Source: Kitasatospora sp. DSM 101779
Lineage (GTDB): Bacteria; Actinomycetota; Actinomycetes; Streptomycetales; Streptomycetaceae
Length of the DNA: 35,041 bases
Direction of reading: 5' to 3'
Assembly (NCBI RefSeq): GCF_025655475.1
Contig: NZ_JAHTIK010000001.1
Coordinates: 3,134,299 to 3,169,339, forward strand
Part shown: one piece after another, positions 27,175 through 33,755 of the stretch
Numbering within the stretch: the stretch's first letter is position 1
Layout of the letters: every line of letters begins with the position of its first letter
Program-made: the position numbers and the translations under genes
Notes under the pieces: model-generated
What the model saw: only the letters and a program-made list of their open reading frames with translations
What the model was told of the DNA's origin: nothing
The model's database searches: none

Positions 27175-27202
27175 GGCCCGCGCCCCCTCCCGGGCGCGGG
27201 CC
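27175..27202 (+). terminator. Terminator between the DUF2127 gene and the AIM24 operon
   Basis: Eleven-base perfect arms (GGCCCGCGCCC at 27175-27185, its complement at 27192-27202) with a 6-base C/T loop, 32 bases after the DUF2127 stop. Confidence 0.6.
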
Positions 27203-27211
27203 GGCTGCCGC

Positions 27212-27217
27212 TACATT
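27212..27217 (+). promoter_or_regulatory. Candidate -10 of a leaderless AIM24 transcript
   Basis: TACATT ends 6 bases before the GTG start at 27224. No ribosome site precedes the GTG, so leaderless initiation fits. The -35 position overlaps the upstream terminator hairpin and is not recognisable. Confidence 0.4.
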
Positions 27218-27223
27218 CGCCCG

Positions 27224-27862
27224 GTGGCACAGTTTCGACTCCAGGGGTCCAAGGTGCTCGCCGTCGACATGGCGGGAGACTCGGTCAAGGCCCGCAACGG
27301 CACCATGGTGGCCTACACGGGCCAGATGAACTTCAAGAAGATGTCCGGCGGTGGTGACGGCCTGCGCGGCATGGTCACCCGCCGGCTGACGGGTGAGCAG
27401 ATGGAGGTCATGGAGGTGAAGGGGCAGGGCACCTGCTACTTCGCCGACAAGGCCACCGAGGTGAACCTGGTGCGGCTGAACGGCGAGACGCTCTACGTCG
27501 AGTCCGAGAACCTGCTCTGCACCGAGGCGACCCTGCACACCGGCACCTCCTTCACCGGACTCAACGGCATGGCGTCCGGCAACGGCCTGTTCACCACCAA
27601 GGTCGAGGGACACGGCTGGGCGGCGCTGACCTCCAAGGGCCCGGCGATCATCCTGCGGGTCTCCCAGGGGATGCCGCTGCGGGTCGACCCGGGCGCGTAC
27701 GTGGCGCACACCGGCAACCTCAACCGCAGCCTGAAGTCGGGTGCGGGCTGGACGACGATCATCGGCGAGGGCGGCGGCGAGGCCATGCAGGTCGAGTTCG
27801 CCGGCGAGGGCCTGGTCTACGTGCAGCCCTCCGAGAAGATGACCTTCGGGGGGGACGTCTAA
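27224..27862 (+). CDS. AIM24 family protein, paralogue A
   Basis: A 212-residue protein with the AIM24-type beta-sandwich throughout: MVAYTGQMNFKK near the start, GEQMEVMEVKGQGTCYFAD in the middle, TLYVESENLLC, GLFTTKVEGHGWAALTSKG and GEAMQVEFAGEGLVYVQPSE at the end. There is no signal peptide or membrane segment, so it is probably cytosolic. Bacterial members have no settled function; the name comes from a yeast mitochondrial protein. The stop and the next ATG share one base (TAATG), so the genes are translationally coupled. Confidence 0.88.
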   Translation: MAQFRLQGSKVLAVDMAGDSVKARNGTMVAYTGQMNFKKMSGGGDGLRGMVTRRLTGEQMEVMEVKGQGTCYFADKATEVNLVRLNGETLYVESENLLCTEATLHTGTSFTGLNGMASGNGLFTTKVEGHGWAALTSKGPAIILRVSQGMPLRVDPGAYVAHTGNLNRSLKSGAGWTTIIGEGGGEAMQVEFAGEGLVYVQPSEKMTFGGDV

Positions 27863-28512
27863 TGCCGTTCACCAAGATCAACAACAAGATGGTCGAGGCG
27901 AAGGTCATGCCCGGCCAGCGGGTCTTCAGCCAGCGCGGCTCGATGCTCGCCTACACCGGCGAGGTCTCCTTCACGCCCAACGTGATGGGCGGCCAGGGCG
28001 GCGTGATGTCGATGATCGGGCGCCGGGTGGCCAACGAGGACACCCCGCTGATGACCGTCGAGGGCCAGGGCAGCGTGATGTTCGGCCACGGCGGCCACAA
28101 CATCCACGTGATCGAGCTGACCGGCGACACCCTCTACGTGGAGGCCGACCGGCTGCTCGCCTTCGACGGCACCCTGCAGCAGTCGACCATGTTCATGGGC
28201 CAGCAGGGCGGCGTCATGGGCATGGTCCGCGGCCAGGTGACCGGCCAGGGCCTGTTCACCACCAAGCTCGACGGCCACGGCTCGGTCGCCGTGATGGCGC
28301 ACGGCGGCGTGTTCGAGCTGCCGATCGGGCCCGGCCAGCCGGTGCACGTCGACCCGCAGGCGTACGTGGCCCACCGCGGCCAGGTGACCAACAAGCTGTC
28401 CACCGCCCTGGGCTGGCGCGACATGGTCGGCCGCGGTTCCGGCGAGGCGTTCCAGCTGGAGCTTTCCGGCCACGGAGTGGTGTACGTGCAGGCGAGCGAG
28501 GAGAAGCTCTGA
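27862..28512 (+). CDS. AIM24 family protein, paralogue B
   Basis: A 216-residue AIM24 protein with the same core motifs as its neighbour: SMLAYTGEVSFTPN, MTVEGQGSVMFGHGGHNIHV, TLYVEADRLLAFDGTLQQ, GLFTTKLDGHGSVAVMAHGG, PVHVDPQAYVAHRG and SGHGVVYVQASEEKL. It is richer in Met, Gly and Gln than copy A. It starts at the ATG overlapping the stop of copy A and ends in TGATG, sharing a base with copy C. The close packing and similarity suggest the three subunits assemble together; that is inferred. Confidence 0.88.
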   Translation: MPFTKINNKMVEAKVMPGQRVFSQRGSMLAYTGEVSFTPNVMGGQGGVMSMIGRRVANEDTPLMTVEGQGSVMFGHGGHNIHVIELTGDTLYVEADRLLAFDGTLQQSTMFMGQQGGVMGMVRGQVTGQGLFTTKLDGHGSVAVMAHGGVFELPIGPGQPVHVDPQAYVAHRGQVTNKLSTALGWRDMVGRGSGEAFQLELSGHGVVYVQASEEKL

Positions 28513-29579
28513 TGTCCTACCCGCCGCAGCCGCCGTACGGGCAGCAGCCCTACGGTCAGCCCCAGCCCGGCCAGCCCTACGGCCAGCCCGGCTACCCGCC
28601 GCCCGGCCAGCCGTACCCCCCGCAGGGGCAGCCGTACCCGCCGCAGGGCCAGCCGCAGCCCGGCTACCAGCAGGCGTACCAGCCGACCCAGGCCGGCCAG
28701 CCGTACCCGCCACAGGGCCAGCCCTACCCGGCCCCGTCGCAGGGCAACTTCGGCGCGCCGCTGCCGCAGAACGGCGGCGAGGGTCCGGTGGTGCACGACG
28801 CCATGAGCCTGCCGGTCAACGACAACGTCAACCCGTACGCCTTCTCGGTCGACCTCAACGGCGCCTACTACCTGCAGAAGGGCAAGATGATCGCCTACTA
28901 CGGCGACATGCGCTTCTCGGGCATCGGACGCGGCGTCATCGACCAGATGCTGGAGCGGAACTTCAACTCCCCGCTGCACGCGTCCGACTGGGTCGTCGCC
29001 GAGGGCCGCGGCAAGCTGCTGCTCGCCGACCGGGCCTTCGACCTCAACTCGTACGACCTGGAGGAGGGCAACCTCACCGTCCGGTCGGGCAACCTGCTGG
29101 CCTTCGAGCCCACGCTCAAGCTCAAGCAGTCGATCATCCCGGGCTTCCTCACCCTGATCGGCACCGGCAAGTTCGTGGCCGCCTCCAACGGCCCCGTCCA
29201 CTTCGTCGAACCCCCCATCCGGGTGGACCCGCAGGCGCTGGTCGGCTGGGCCGACTGCCCCGCGCCCTGCCACCACTACGATCACGGCTACATGCACGGC
29301 CTGATCGGCGGGCTCCGCCACCTGACCGGGCTCGGCGGCGCCTCCGGCGAGGAGCACCAGTTCGAGTTCATCGGGGCCGGCCAGGTGCTGCTGCAGTCGA
29401 CCGAGACCCTGATGGCCGAGCGCTCGGTCGGTGTGGTGCACGCCGAGGCCGGCGTTCCCGGCAGCGGGGTGCCGCACCAGCCGGGTGCCGGGGCGCACGG
29501 CGGCGGGCAGCAGCTGCCCAACGTCAACATCCCGGGCCTGGGCAACCTCGGCGACCTCGGTCGCAGGTTCGGCCTCTGA
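28512..29579 (+). CDS. AIM24 family protein, paralogue C, with Pro/Gln/Tyr-rich N-terminus
   Basis: A 355-residue protein. Residues 1-90 are low-complexity Pro/Gln/Gly/Tyr with repeated YPPQGQP and GQPYG units, predicted disordered. Residues about 95-310 form the AIM24 core (GAYYLQKGKMIAYYGDMRF, NLTVRSGNLLAFEPTLKLK, PIRVDPQALVGWADCP, HQFEFIGAGQVLLQSTE). The C-terminal about 45 residues are Gly/Pro/His-rich, ending in NIPGLGNLGDLGRRFGL, a possible amphipathic helix. It overlaps copy B by one base. The same sticky N-terminal composition is common in actinobacterial membrane-associated proteins, but no membrane helix is present. Confidence 0.87.
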   Translation: MSYPPQPPYGQQPYGQPQPGQPYGQPGYPPPGQPYPPQGQPYPPQGQPQPGYQQAYQPTQAGQPYPPQGQPYPAPSQGNFGAPLPQNGGEGPVVHDAMSLPVNDNVNPYAFSVDLNGAYYLQKGKMIAYYGDMRFSGIGRGVIDQMLERNFNSPLHASDWVVAEGRGKLLLADRAFDLNSYDLEEGNLTVRSGNLLAFEPTLKLKQSIIPGFLTLIGTGKFVAASNGPVHFVEPPIRVDPQALVGWADCPAPCHHYDHGYMHGLIGGLRHLTGLGGASGEEHQFEFIGAGQVLLQSTETLMAERSVGVVHAEAGVPGSGVPHQPGAGAHGGGQQLPNVNIPGLGNLGDLGRRFGL

Positions 29580-29620
29580 CGGGGCCGAACCGGTGAACCC
29601 GGCGCCGCCGGATTCGTAAA

Positions 29621-29652
29621 CTTGTACAACATTTAACAAGCACGGCTATGCT
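29621..29652 (+). promoter_or_regulatory. MarR promoter with overlapping operator; probable leaderless start
   Basis: A 20-bp dyad with CTTGT (29621-29625) and ACAAG (29636-29640) outer half-sites plus symmetric AA/TT inside. It overlaps a possible -35 (TTGTAC) and precedes the -10 TATGCT (29647-29652). The -10 ends 6 bases before the ATG at 29659 with no ribosome site, which suggests a leaderless, autoregulated transcript. Confidence 0.5.
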
Positions 29653-29658
29653 GGGGCC

Positions 29659-30174
29659 ATGGACACGCACGTCACCGACGCCCCCGCCGTCTCCTCCTCG
29701 GCCACCGCGGAGGAGACGCCGTGGTTGAGCACCCGCGAGCAGCAGTTCTGGCGCGCCCACCTGGAAGTGAGCAAGCTGCTCGACTACCAGCTCAGCCGCG
29801 AACTCCAGCCGCACAACCTCGCCATCAACGACTACGAGATCCTCGTCGTCCTCTCCGAGGCGCCCGAACGCCGGATGCGGATGACCGACCTCGCGACCGC
29901 CACCCTGCAGTCGAAGAGCCGGCTCTCCCACCAGATCACCCGGATGGAGAGCGCCGGGCTGGTGCTGCGGCAGGAGTGCCCGGGCGACCGCCGCGGCCTC
30001 TACGCCCACCTCACCGAACTCGGCTGGGAGACGCTCCAGAAGGTCGCGCCGGACCACGTCCGCAGCGTCCGCGCCCACTTCGTCGACCGCTTCACCCCCG
30101 AGCAGATCGACGCCCTCTACGAGGCCCTCGCCCCGGTCGCCGAACACCTCCGCACCCTCCGCGGCCGCGCCTGA
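29659..30174 (+). CDS. MarR family transcriptional regulator
   Basis: A 171-residue winged-helix regulator. After about 25 unstructured residues come WLSTREQQFWRAHLEVSKLLDYQ (dimer helix), LAINDYEILVVLSEAPERRM, the recognition region MTDLATATLQSKSRLSHQIT and the wing RMESAGLVLRQECPGDRRG. One cysteine, in the wing (C111, QECPGDRR), is a possible redox site, but a single wing Cys is not diagnostic. The start is the ATG after a -10 element. An upstream dyad implies autoregulation. It converges on the MeaB gene; the 86-bp gap has no clear terminator. Confidence 0.9.
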   Translation: MDTHVTDAPAVSSSATAEETPWLSTREQQFWRAHLEVSKLLDYQLSRELQPHNLAINDYEILVVLSEAPERRMRMTDLATATLQSKSRLSHQITRMESAGLVLRQECPGDRRGLYAHLTELGWETLQKVAPDHVRSVRAHFVDRFTPEQIDALYEALAPVAEHLRTLRGRA

Positions 30175-30260
30175 CGGCGCAGGTCCCGGTAGTACAGGGG
30201 GTCCCCTTGTGCTTCGGGGCGAGACGGACCCTGGGGTCTACCCCTCCGGCAGCTCGCCCG

Positions 30261-31223
30261 CTACTGGTTGCTCTCGGTGAGGCCGGCGACGAGGTGGTCG
30301 GCGGCGCCGTAGGGGTCGAGTTCGCCGGCGGCGACCCGTTCGGCGAGTCCGAGCAGGTGGCGGTCGCCGTGCAGGTCGCCGATCCGGGACCGCAGGGCGG
30401 CGAGCGCGATCGCCTCGATCTCCTGGGCGGCCCGCCGGGTACGCCGGGCGGCGAGCTCCCCGGTCTCCGCCAGCCAGGCGCGGTGCTTCTCCAGGGCCTC
30501 GACGACCTCGTCGACGCCTTCGCCCCGGGCGGCGACGGTCTTCACGATCGGCGGCCGCCAGTCGCCGGGCCGGCGGGCCTCGCCGAGGCCGAGCATGTGG
30601 TTGAGCTCGCGGGCGGTGGCGTCGGCGCCGTCCCGGTCCGCCTTGTTGACGACGAAGACGTCGCCGACCTCCAGGATGCCGGCCTTGGCGGCCTGGATGC
30701 CGTCGCCCATACCGGGGGCGAGCAGGACGACGGTGGTGTCGGCCTGGGCGGCGACCTCGACCTCGGACTGGCCGACGCCGACGGTCTCCACCAGGATCAC
30801 GTCGCAGCCGGCGCCGTCCAGCACCCGCAGGGCCTGCGGGGCGGCCCAGGAGAGGCCGCCGAGGTGGCCGCGGGTGGCCATCGACCGGATGAACACCTCG
30901 GGGTCGGTGGCGTGGTCCTGCATGCGGACCCGGTCCCCGAGCAGGGCGCCGCCGGAGAACGGCGAGGAGGGGTCGACGGCGAGTACGCCGACCCGCTTGC
31001 CGCGGCGGCGGTACGCGGAGACCAGGGCGTTGGTCGAGGTGGACTTGCCGACGCCCGGCGAGCCGGTCAGGCCGACGGTGTAGGCGTTGCCGGTGTGCGG
31101 GGCGAGGGCCGCCATGGCCTCGCGCAGCTGCGGGGCGGCGTTCTCGACCAGCGAGATCAGCCGGGCCACGGCCCTCGGCTGCCCGGTCCGCGCCTGTTCG
31201 ACCAGCGTCGCCACATCGACCAT
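30261..31223 (-). CDS. meaB: MeaB/ArgK-type G3E GTPase, acyl-CoA mutase chaperone
   Basis: A P-loop GTPase that loads and protects B12-dependent acyl-CoA mutases. The 320-residue protein has Walker A GLTGSPGVGKST (K60), the Walker B/switch region ILVETVGVGQSE, VVNKADRDGAD for guanine specificity, and the MeaB C-terminal dimerisation helices. The longest frame starts at 31274, but the ATG at 31223 begins the family sequence (MVDVATLVEQ) with GAGGAG 10 bases upstream. Whether its partner is the methylmalonyl-CoA mutase encoded elsewhere or the IcmA at 18889-20574 cannot be decided here. The nearby epimerase favours methylmalonyl-CoA metabolism. Confidence 0.92.
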   Translation of the reverse strand: MVDVATLVEQARTGQPRAVARLISLVENAAPQLREAMAALAPHTGNAYTVGLTGSPGVGKSTSTNALVSAYRRRGKRVGVLAVDPSSPFSGGALLGDRVRMQDHATDPEVFIRSMATRGHLGGLSWAAPQALRVLDGAGCDVILVETVGVGQSEVEVAAQADTTVVLLAPGMGDGIQAAKAGILEVGDVFVVNKADRDGADATARELNHMLGLGEARRPGDWRPPIVKTVAARGEGVDEVVEALEKHRAWLAETGELAARRTRRAAQEIEAIALAALRSRIGDLHGDRHLLGLAERVAAGELDPYGAADHLVAGLTESNQ

Positions 31224-31248
31224 GAGAGTCCGTCTCCTCGATCGGAAG

Positions 31249-31288
31249 CGGGGGCGCACGGCGTGGTCGTCCACGCCGTGCGCCCCCG
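31249..31288 (-). terminator. Terminator after the thiolase
   Basis: Eighteen-base perfect arms (31249-31266, 31271-31288) with a TCGT-position loop, 18 bases beyond the thiolase stop and before meaB on the same strand. This is the longest perfect stem with a loop in the window. Confidence 0.75.
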
Positions 31289-31306
31289 GAGTTCAACGCC
31301 GAACGG

Positions 31307-32497
31307 TCAGCCCTGGGCGGGGACCTTGATGATCAGGGCGTCGCCCTGGCCGCCGCCGCCGCAGAGCGCGGCCGCGCCGGTGCCGCCGCCGCGGCGCTGC
31401 AGCTCAAGGGCCAGGTGCAGGACGAGACGGGCGCCGGACATGCCGATCGGGTGACCGAGAGCGATCGCGCCGCCGTTGACGTTGACCTTCTCGTCGGTGA
31501 CGCCGAGGTCCTTCATCGACTGGTGGGCGACGGCCGCGAAGGCCTCGTTGATCTCGATCAGGTCGAGGTCGGCGACGGTCAGGCCGTCCTTGGCGAGGGC
31601 GTGCGCGATCGCGTTGGACGGCTGCGACTGCAGCGAGTTGTCCGGGCCCGCGACGTTGCCGTGGGCGCCGATCTCGGCGATCCAGCTCAGGCCCAGCTCC
31701 TCGGCCTTGGCCTTGCTCATCACGACGACGGCGGCGGCGCCGTCGGAGATCTGCGAGGCGGAGCCGGCGGTGATGGTGCCGTCCCTGGTGAAGGCCGGGC
31801 GCAGCTTGCCGAGGGTCTCGACGGTGGTCTCGCCGCGGATGCCCTCGTCCTGGCTGAAGAGGACGGGCTCGCCGCGGCGCTGCGGGATCTCGACCGGGAC
31901 GATCTCGGCGTCGAAGAGGCCGTTCTTCTGGGCGGCCGCGGCGCGCTGGTGCGAGGCGGCGGCGATGGCGTCCTGGACGTCGCGGGTGATGCCGAGGCGG
32001 GTGTTGTGGTTCTCGGTGGACTCGCCCATGGGGATGTTCTCGTACGCGTCGGTGAGGCCGTCGTGGGCCATCGCGTCGAGCATCTCGATCGCGCCGTACT
32101 TGAAGCCCTCGCGGGACTTCGGCAGCAGGTGCGGGGCGTTGGTCATGGACTCCTGGCCGCCGGCGACGACGACGTCGAACTCGCCCGCGCGGATCAGCTG
32201 GTCGGCCAGGGCGATGGCGTCCAGGCCGGAGAGACAGACCTTGTTGATGGTCAGCGCCGGGACGTTCATCGGGATGCCGGCCTTGACGGCGGCCTGGCGG
32301 GCCGGGATCTGGCCCGCGCCGGCCTGCAGCACCTGGCCCATGATCACGTACTGGACCTGGTCGCCGGTGATGCCCGCGCGCTCCAGGGCGGCCTTGATGG
32401 CGATGCCGCCGAGGTCGGCGCCGGAGAAGCCCTTCAGTGAGCCGAGCAGTCGGCCCATTGGAGTGCGTGCACCTGCGACGATCACAGAAGTAGTCAT
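31307..32497 (-). CDS. Acetyl-CoA acetyltransferase (thiolase)
   Basis: A thiolase that condenses or cleaves acetyl-CoA and acetoacetyl-CoA (or longer 3-ketoacyl-CoA). The 396-residue protein has nucleophile C88 ([12 protein letters not shown]), H349 ([17 protein letters not shown]) and C379 ([10 protein letters not shown]), the classic Cys-His-Cys set. It resembles biosynthetic-type thiolases in length and signature. The longest frame starts at 32575; the ATG at 32497 begins the conserved [15 protein letters not shown]. The upstream promoter carries a site resembling the TetR dyad. A strong terminator follows. Confidence 0.93.
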   Translation of the reverse strand: MTTSVIVAGARTPMGRLLGSLKGFSGADLGGIAIKAALERAGITGDQVQYVIMGQVLQAGAGQIPARQAAVKAGIPMNVPALTINKVCLSGLDAIALADQLIRAGEFDVVVAGGQESMTNAPHLLPKSREGFKYGAIEMLDAMAHDGLTDAYENIPMGESTENHNTRLGITRDVQDAIAAASHQRAAAAQKNGLFDAEIVPVEIPQRRGEPVLFSQDEGIRGETTVETLGKLRPAFTRDGTITAGSASQISDGAAAVVVMSKAKAEELGLSWIAEIGAHGNVAGPDNSLQSQPSNAIAHALAKDGLTVADLDLIEINEAFAAVAHQSMKDLGVTDEKVNVNGGAIALGHPIGMSGARLVLHLALELQRRGGGTGAAALCGGGGQGDALIIKVPAQG

Positions 32498-32546
32498 GAG
32501 ACGGGCCCCTTCGCGCGTCGGCCATGAGGGTGTGGGGATGCGGCTC

Positions 32547-32575
32547 AATGTACTGACCCGTAACCCGTGCGTCAC
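32547..32575 (-). promoter_or_regulatory. Thiolase promoter with TetR-like operator
   Basis: On the minus strand GTGACG (32570-32575), a 17-base spacer and TACATT (32547-32552) form a good housekeeping promoter about 50 bases before the ATG. The spacer contains GTACTGACCCGTAA (32550-32563, plus strand), matching the DUF6230 upstream dyad at 11 of 14 positions. Confidence 0.55.
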
Positions 32576-32601
32576 CGGCGCCGGGGTGTGATCAGTGGCA
32601 C

Positions 32602-32645
32602 TGTCACCCTCCAGTCAACACCGTGTCACGGCGGTCCGGGTGACA
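32602..32645. promoter_or_regulatory. TGTCAC repeats upstream of the epimerase gene
   Basis: TGTCAC at 32602-32607 and 32624-32629, and the inverted GTGACA at 32640-32645. The last two form a dyad with 6-base arms and a 10-base spacer in the 285-bp divergent region. Possible regulator binding sites; there is no strong plus-strand promoter to pair them with. Confidence 0.3.
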
Positions 32646-32782
32646 TTCGCCGGCGAGGGCGGGCGGGCCGTCCGAGGGGGCGAGACTGTGAGCAGGCTCG
32701 CACCGCGGGCGGTGGCCAAGCCTCCGCCGCATGCGCTGCACTGGTGCCACCCTCGTCGACTCCCACCATGGAGGCCTCCGCC

Positions 32783-33214
32783 GTGCTGACCCGCATCGAC
32801 CACATCGGCATCGCCTGTTTCGACCTCGACAGGACGGTCGAGTTCTACCGCGCGACCTACGGCTTCGAGGTGTTCCACAGCGAGGTCAACGAGGAGCAGG
32901 GCGTCCGCGAGGCCATGCTCAAGATCAACGACACCGGTGACGGCGGCGCGTCCTACCTGCAGCTGCTGGAGCCGACCCGCGAGGACTCCACGGTCGCCAA
33001 GTGGCTGGCCAAGAACGGCGAGGGCGTGCACCACATCGCCTTCGGCACCGCCGACGTGGACGGCGACGCCGCGGACATCCGCGCCAAGGGCGTGCGGGTG
33101 CTGTACGACGAGCCGCGGATCGGCTCGATGGGCTCGCGGATCACCTTCCTGCACCCGAAGGACTGCGGCGGTGTGCTGACCGAGCTGGTGACCTCGGCCG
33201 CTGCGGAGCACTGA
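32783..33214 (+). CDS. mce: Methylmalonyl-CoA epimerase
   Basis: Interconverts (2R)- and (2S)-methylmalonyl-CoA, supplying the polyketide extender isomer and propionate metabolism. The 143-residue protein is a vicinal-oxygen-chelate fold with metal ligands H7 (RIDHIGIA), Q60 (SYLQLLEP), H84 (GVHHIAFGT) and E134 (LTELV). The frame is open from 32567 and an in-frame ATG lies at 32768. GTG 32783 has GGAGG (32770-32774) 8 bases upstream and starts the family sequence MLTRIDHIGIACFD, so it is preferred. The neighbouring meaB and thiolase form a coherent acyl-CoA neighbourhood. Confidence 0.93.
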   Translation: MLTRIDHIGIACFDLDRTVEFYRATYGFEVFHSEVNEEQGVREAMLKINDTGDGGASYLQLLEPTREDSTVAKWLAKNGEGVHHIAFGTADVDGDAADIRAKGVRVLYDEPRIGSMGSRITFLHPKDCGGVLTELVTSAAAEH

Positions 33215-33240
33215 GACCGGAGCGGGCCCGGGCGGAATGC

Positions 33241-33320
33241 GACGGACACCGTCGGATTCCGACGAACACCGACGGAAACCGACGGACACCGACGAACACC
33301 GACGAACACCGACGGAAACG
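33241..33320. repeat. Eight-copy 10-bp tandem repeat, consensus GACGGACACC
   Basis: Eight consecutive units in exact 10-base register: GACGGACACC, GTCGGATTCC, GACGAACACC, GACGGAAACC, GACGGACACC, GACGAACACC, GACGAACACC and GACGGAAACG. The period equals about one helical turn. It starts 26 bases after the epimerase stop. No gene is seen in 33215-33755. Confidence 0.85.
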
Positions 33321-33388
33321 GAGGGGGTCGTACCGTAACGGCCCCCTTCCCGACCCGCCGGTAACCTCGGAAAACCTCCACTCGGCCA

Positions 33389-33422
33389 TTCCGCTGCAAG
33401 CCGGGCACACTACAATGCCCGG
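33389..33422 (+). promoter_or_regulatory. Candidate promoter with dyad upstream of scy
   Basis: TTCCGC (33389-33394), a 16-base spacer and TACAAT (33411-33416). CCGGGCA (33401-33407) and TGCCCGG (33416-33422) form a 7-base-arm dyad that spans the -10, so a bound regulator would block it. It lies about 340 bases before the scy start. No other promoter is obvious in 33423-33755. Confidence 0.4.
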
Positions 33423-33755
33423 GTGCGCCAGAACACCGGGAGGACCGGCGAGGCGCACGGCCGAAGGCGGTCACGGACGGGGAGACCCGGACGGGCCCGC
33501 CGCAGGGGAGTCCATTGAGCGGGCACGGCTGAACAGTCGCAGGTCGGATCTGTCACCATTCTCCACTAGGCAAGAGTTCGCCCAGGAGTCCACCCGGACG
33601 AGGGAACGCGGCACCGCCGCGCGTCCGCCGCCCGCAGACTCCGACCGCGGCAGGTGCCGCGGCTGCAAGGACCAGCCGGTCCGGCCCCGCGCAGGAATCG
33701 GGGCGTCGGAACGGCCGGGTCGAGGACGCGACCAGGAGATGGATGGGACCGCGGA

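Noticed and set aside
23989..27357. A 1122-residue plus-strand frame across the second protease and following genes
   Set aside because: It lies in another frame of the M4 gene and antisense to a DUF3817 gene; Arg-rich composition without motifs indicates a shadow.
33241..33320. CRISPR array
   Set aside because: Units are 10 bases with no spacers, and no cas gene is present.
33423..33518. A 31-codon Arg-rich frame starting 6 bases after the TACAAT box upstream of scy
   Set aside because: The spacing would suit a leaderless leader peptide, but codon choice (AGG, AGA, CGA, TCA) is unlike the coding genes here and there is no similarity to known peptides.
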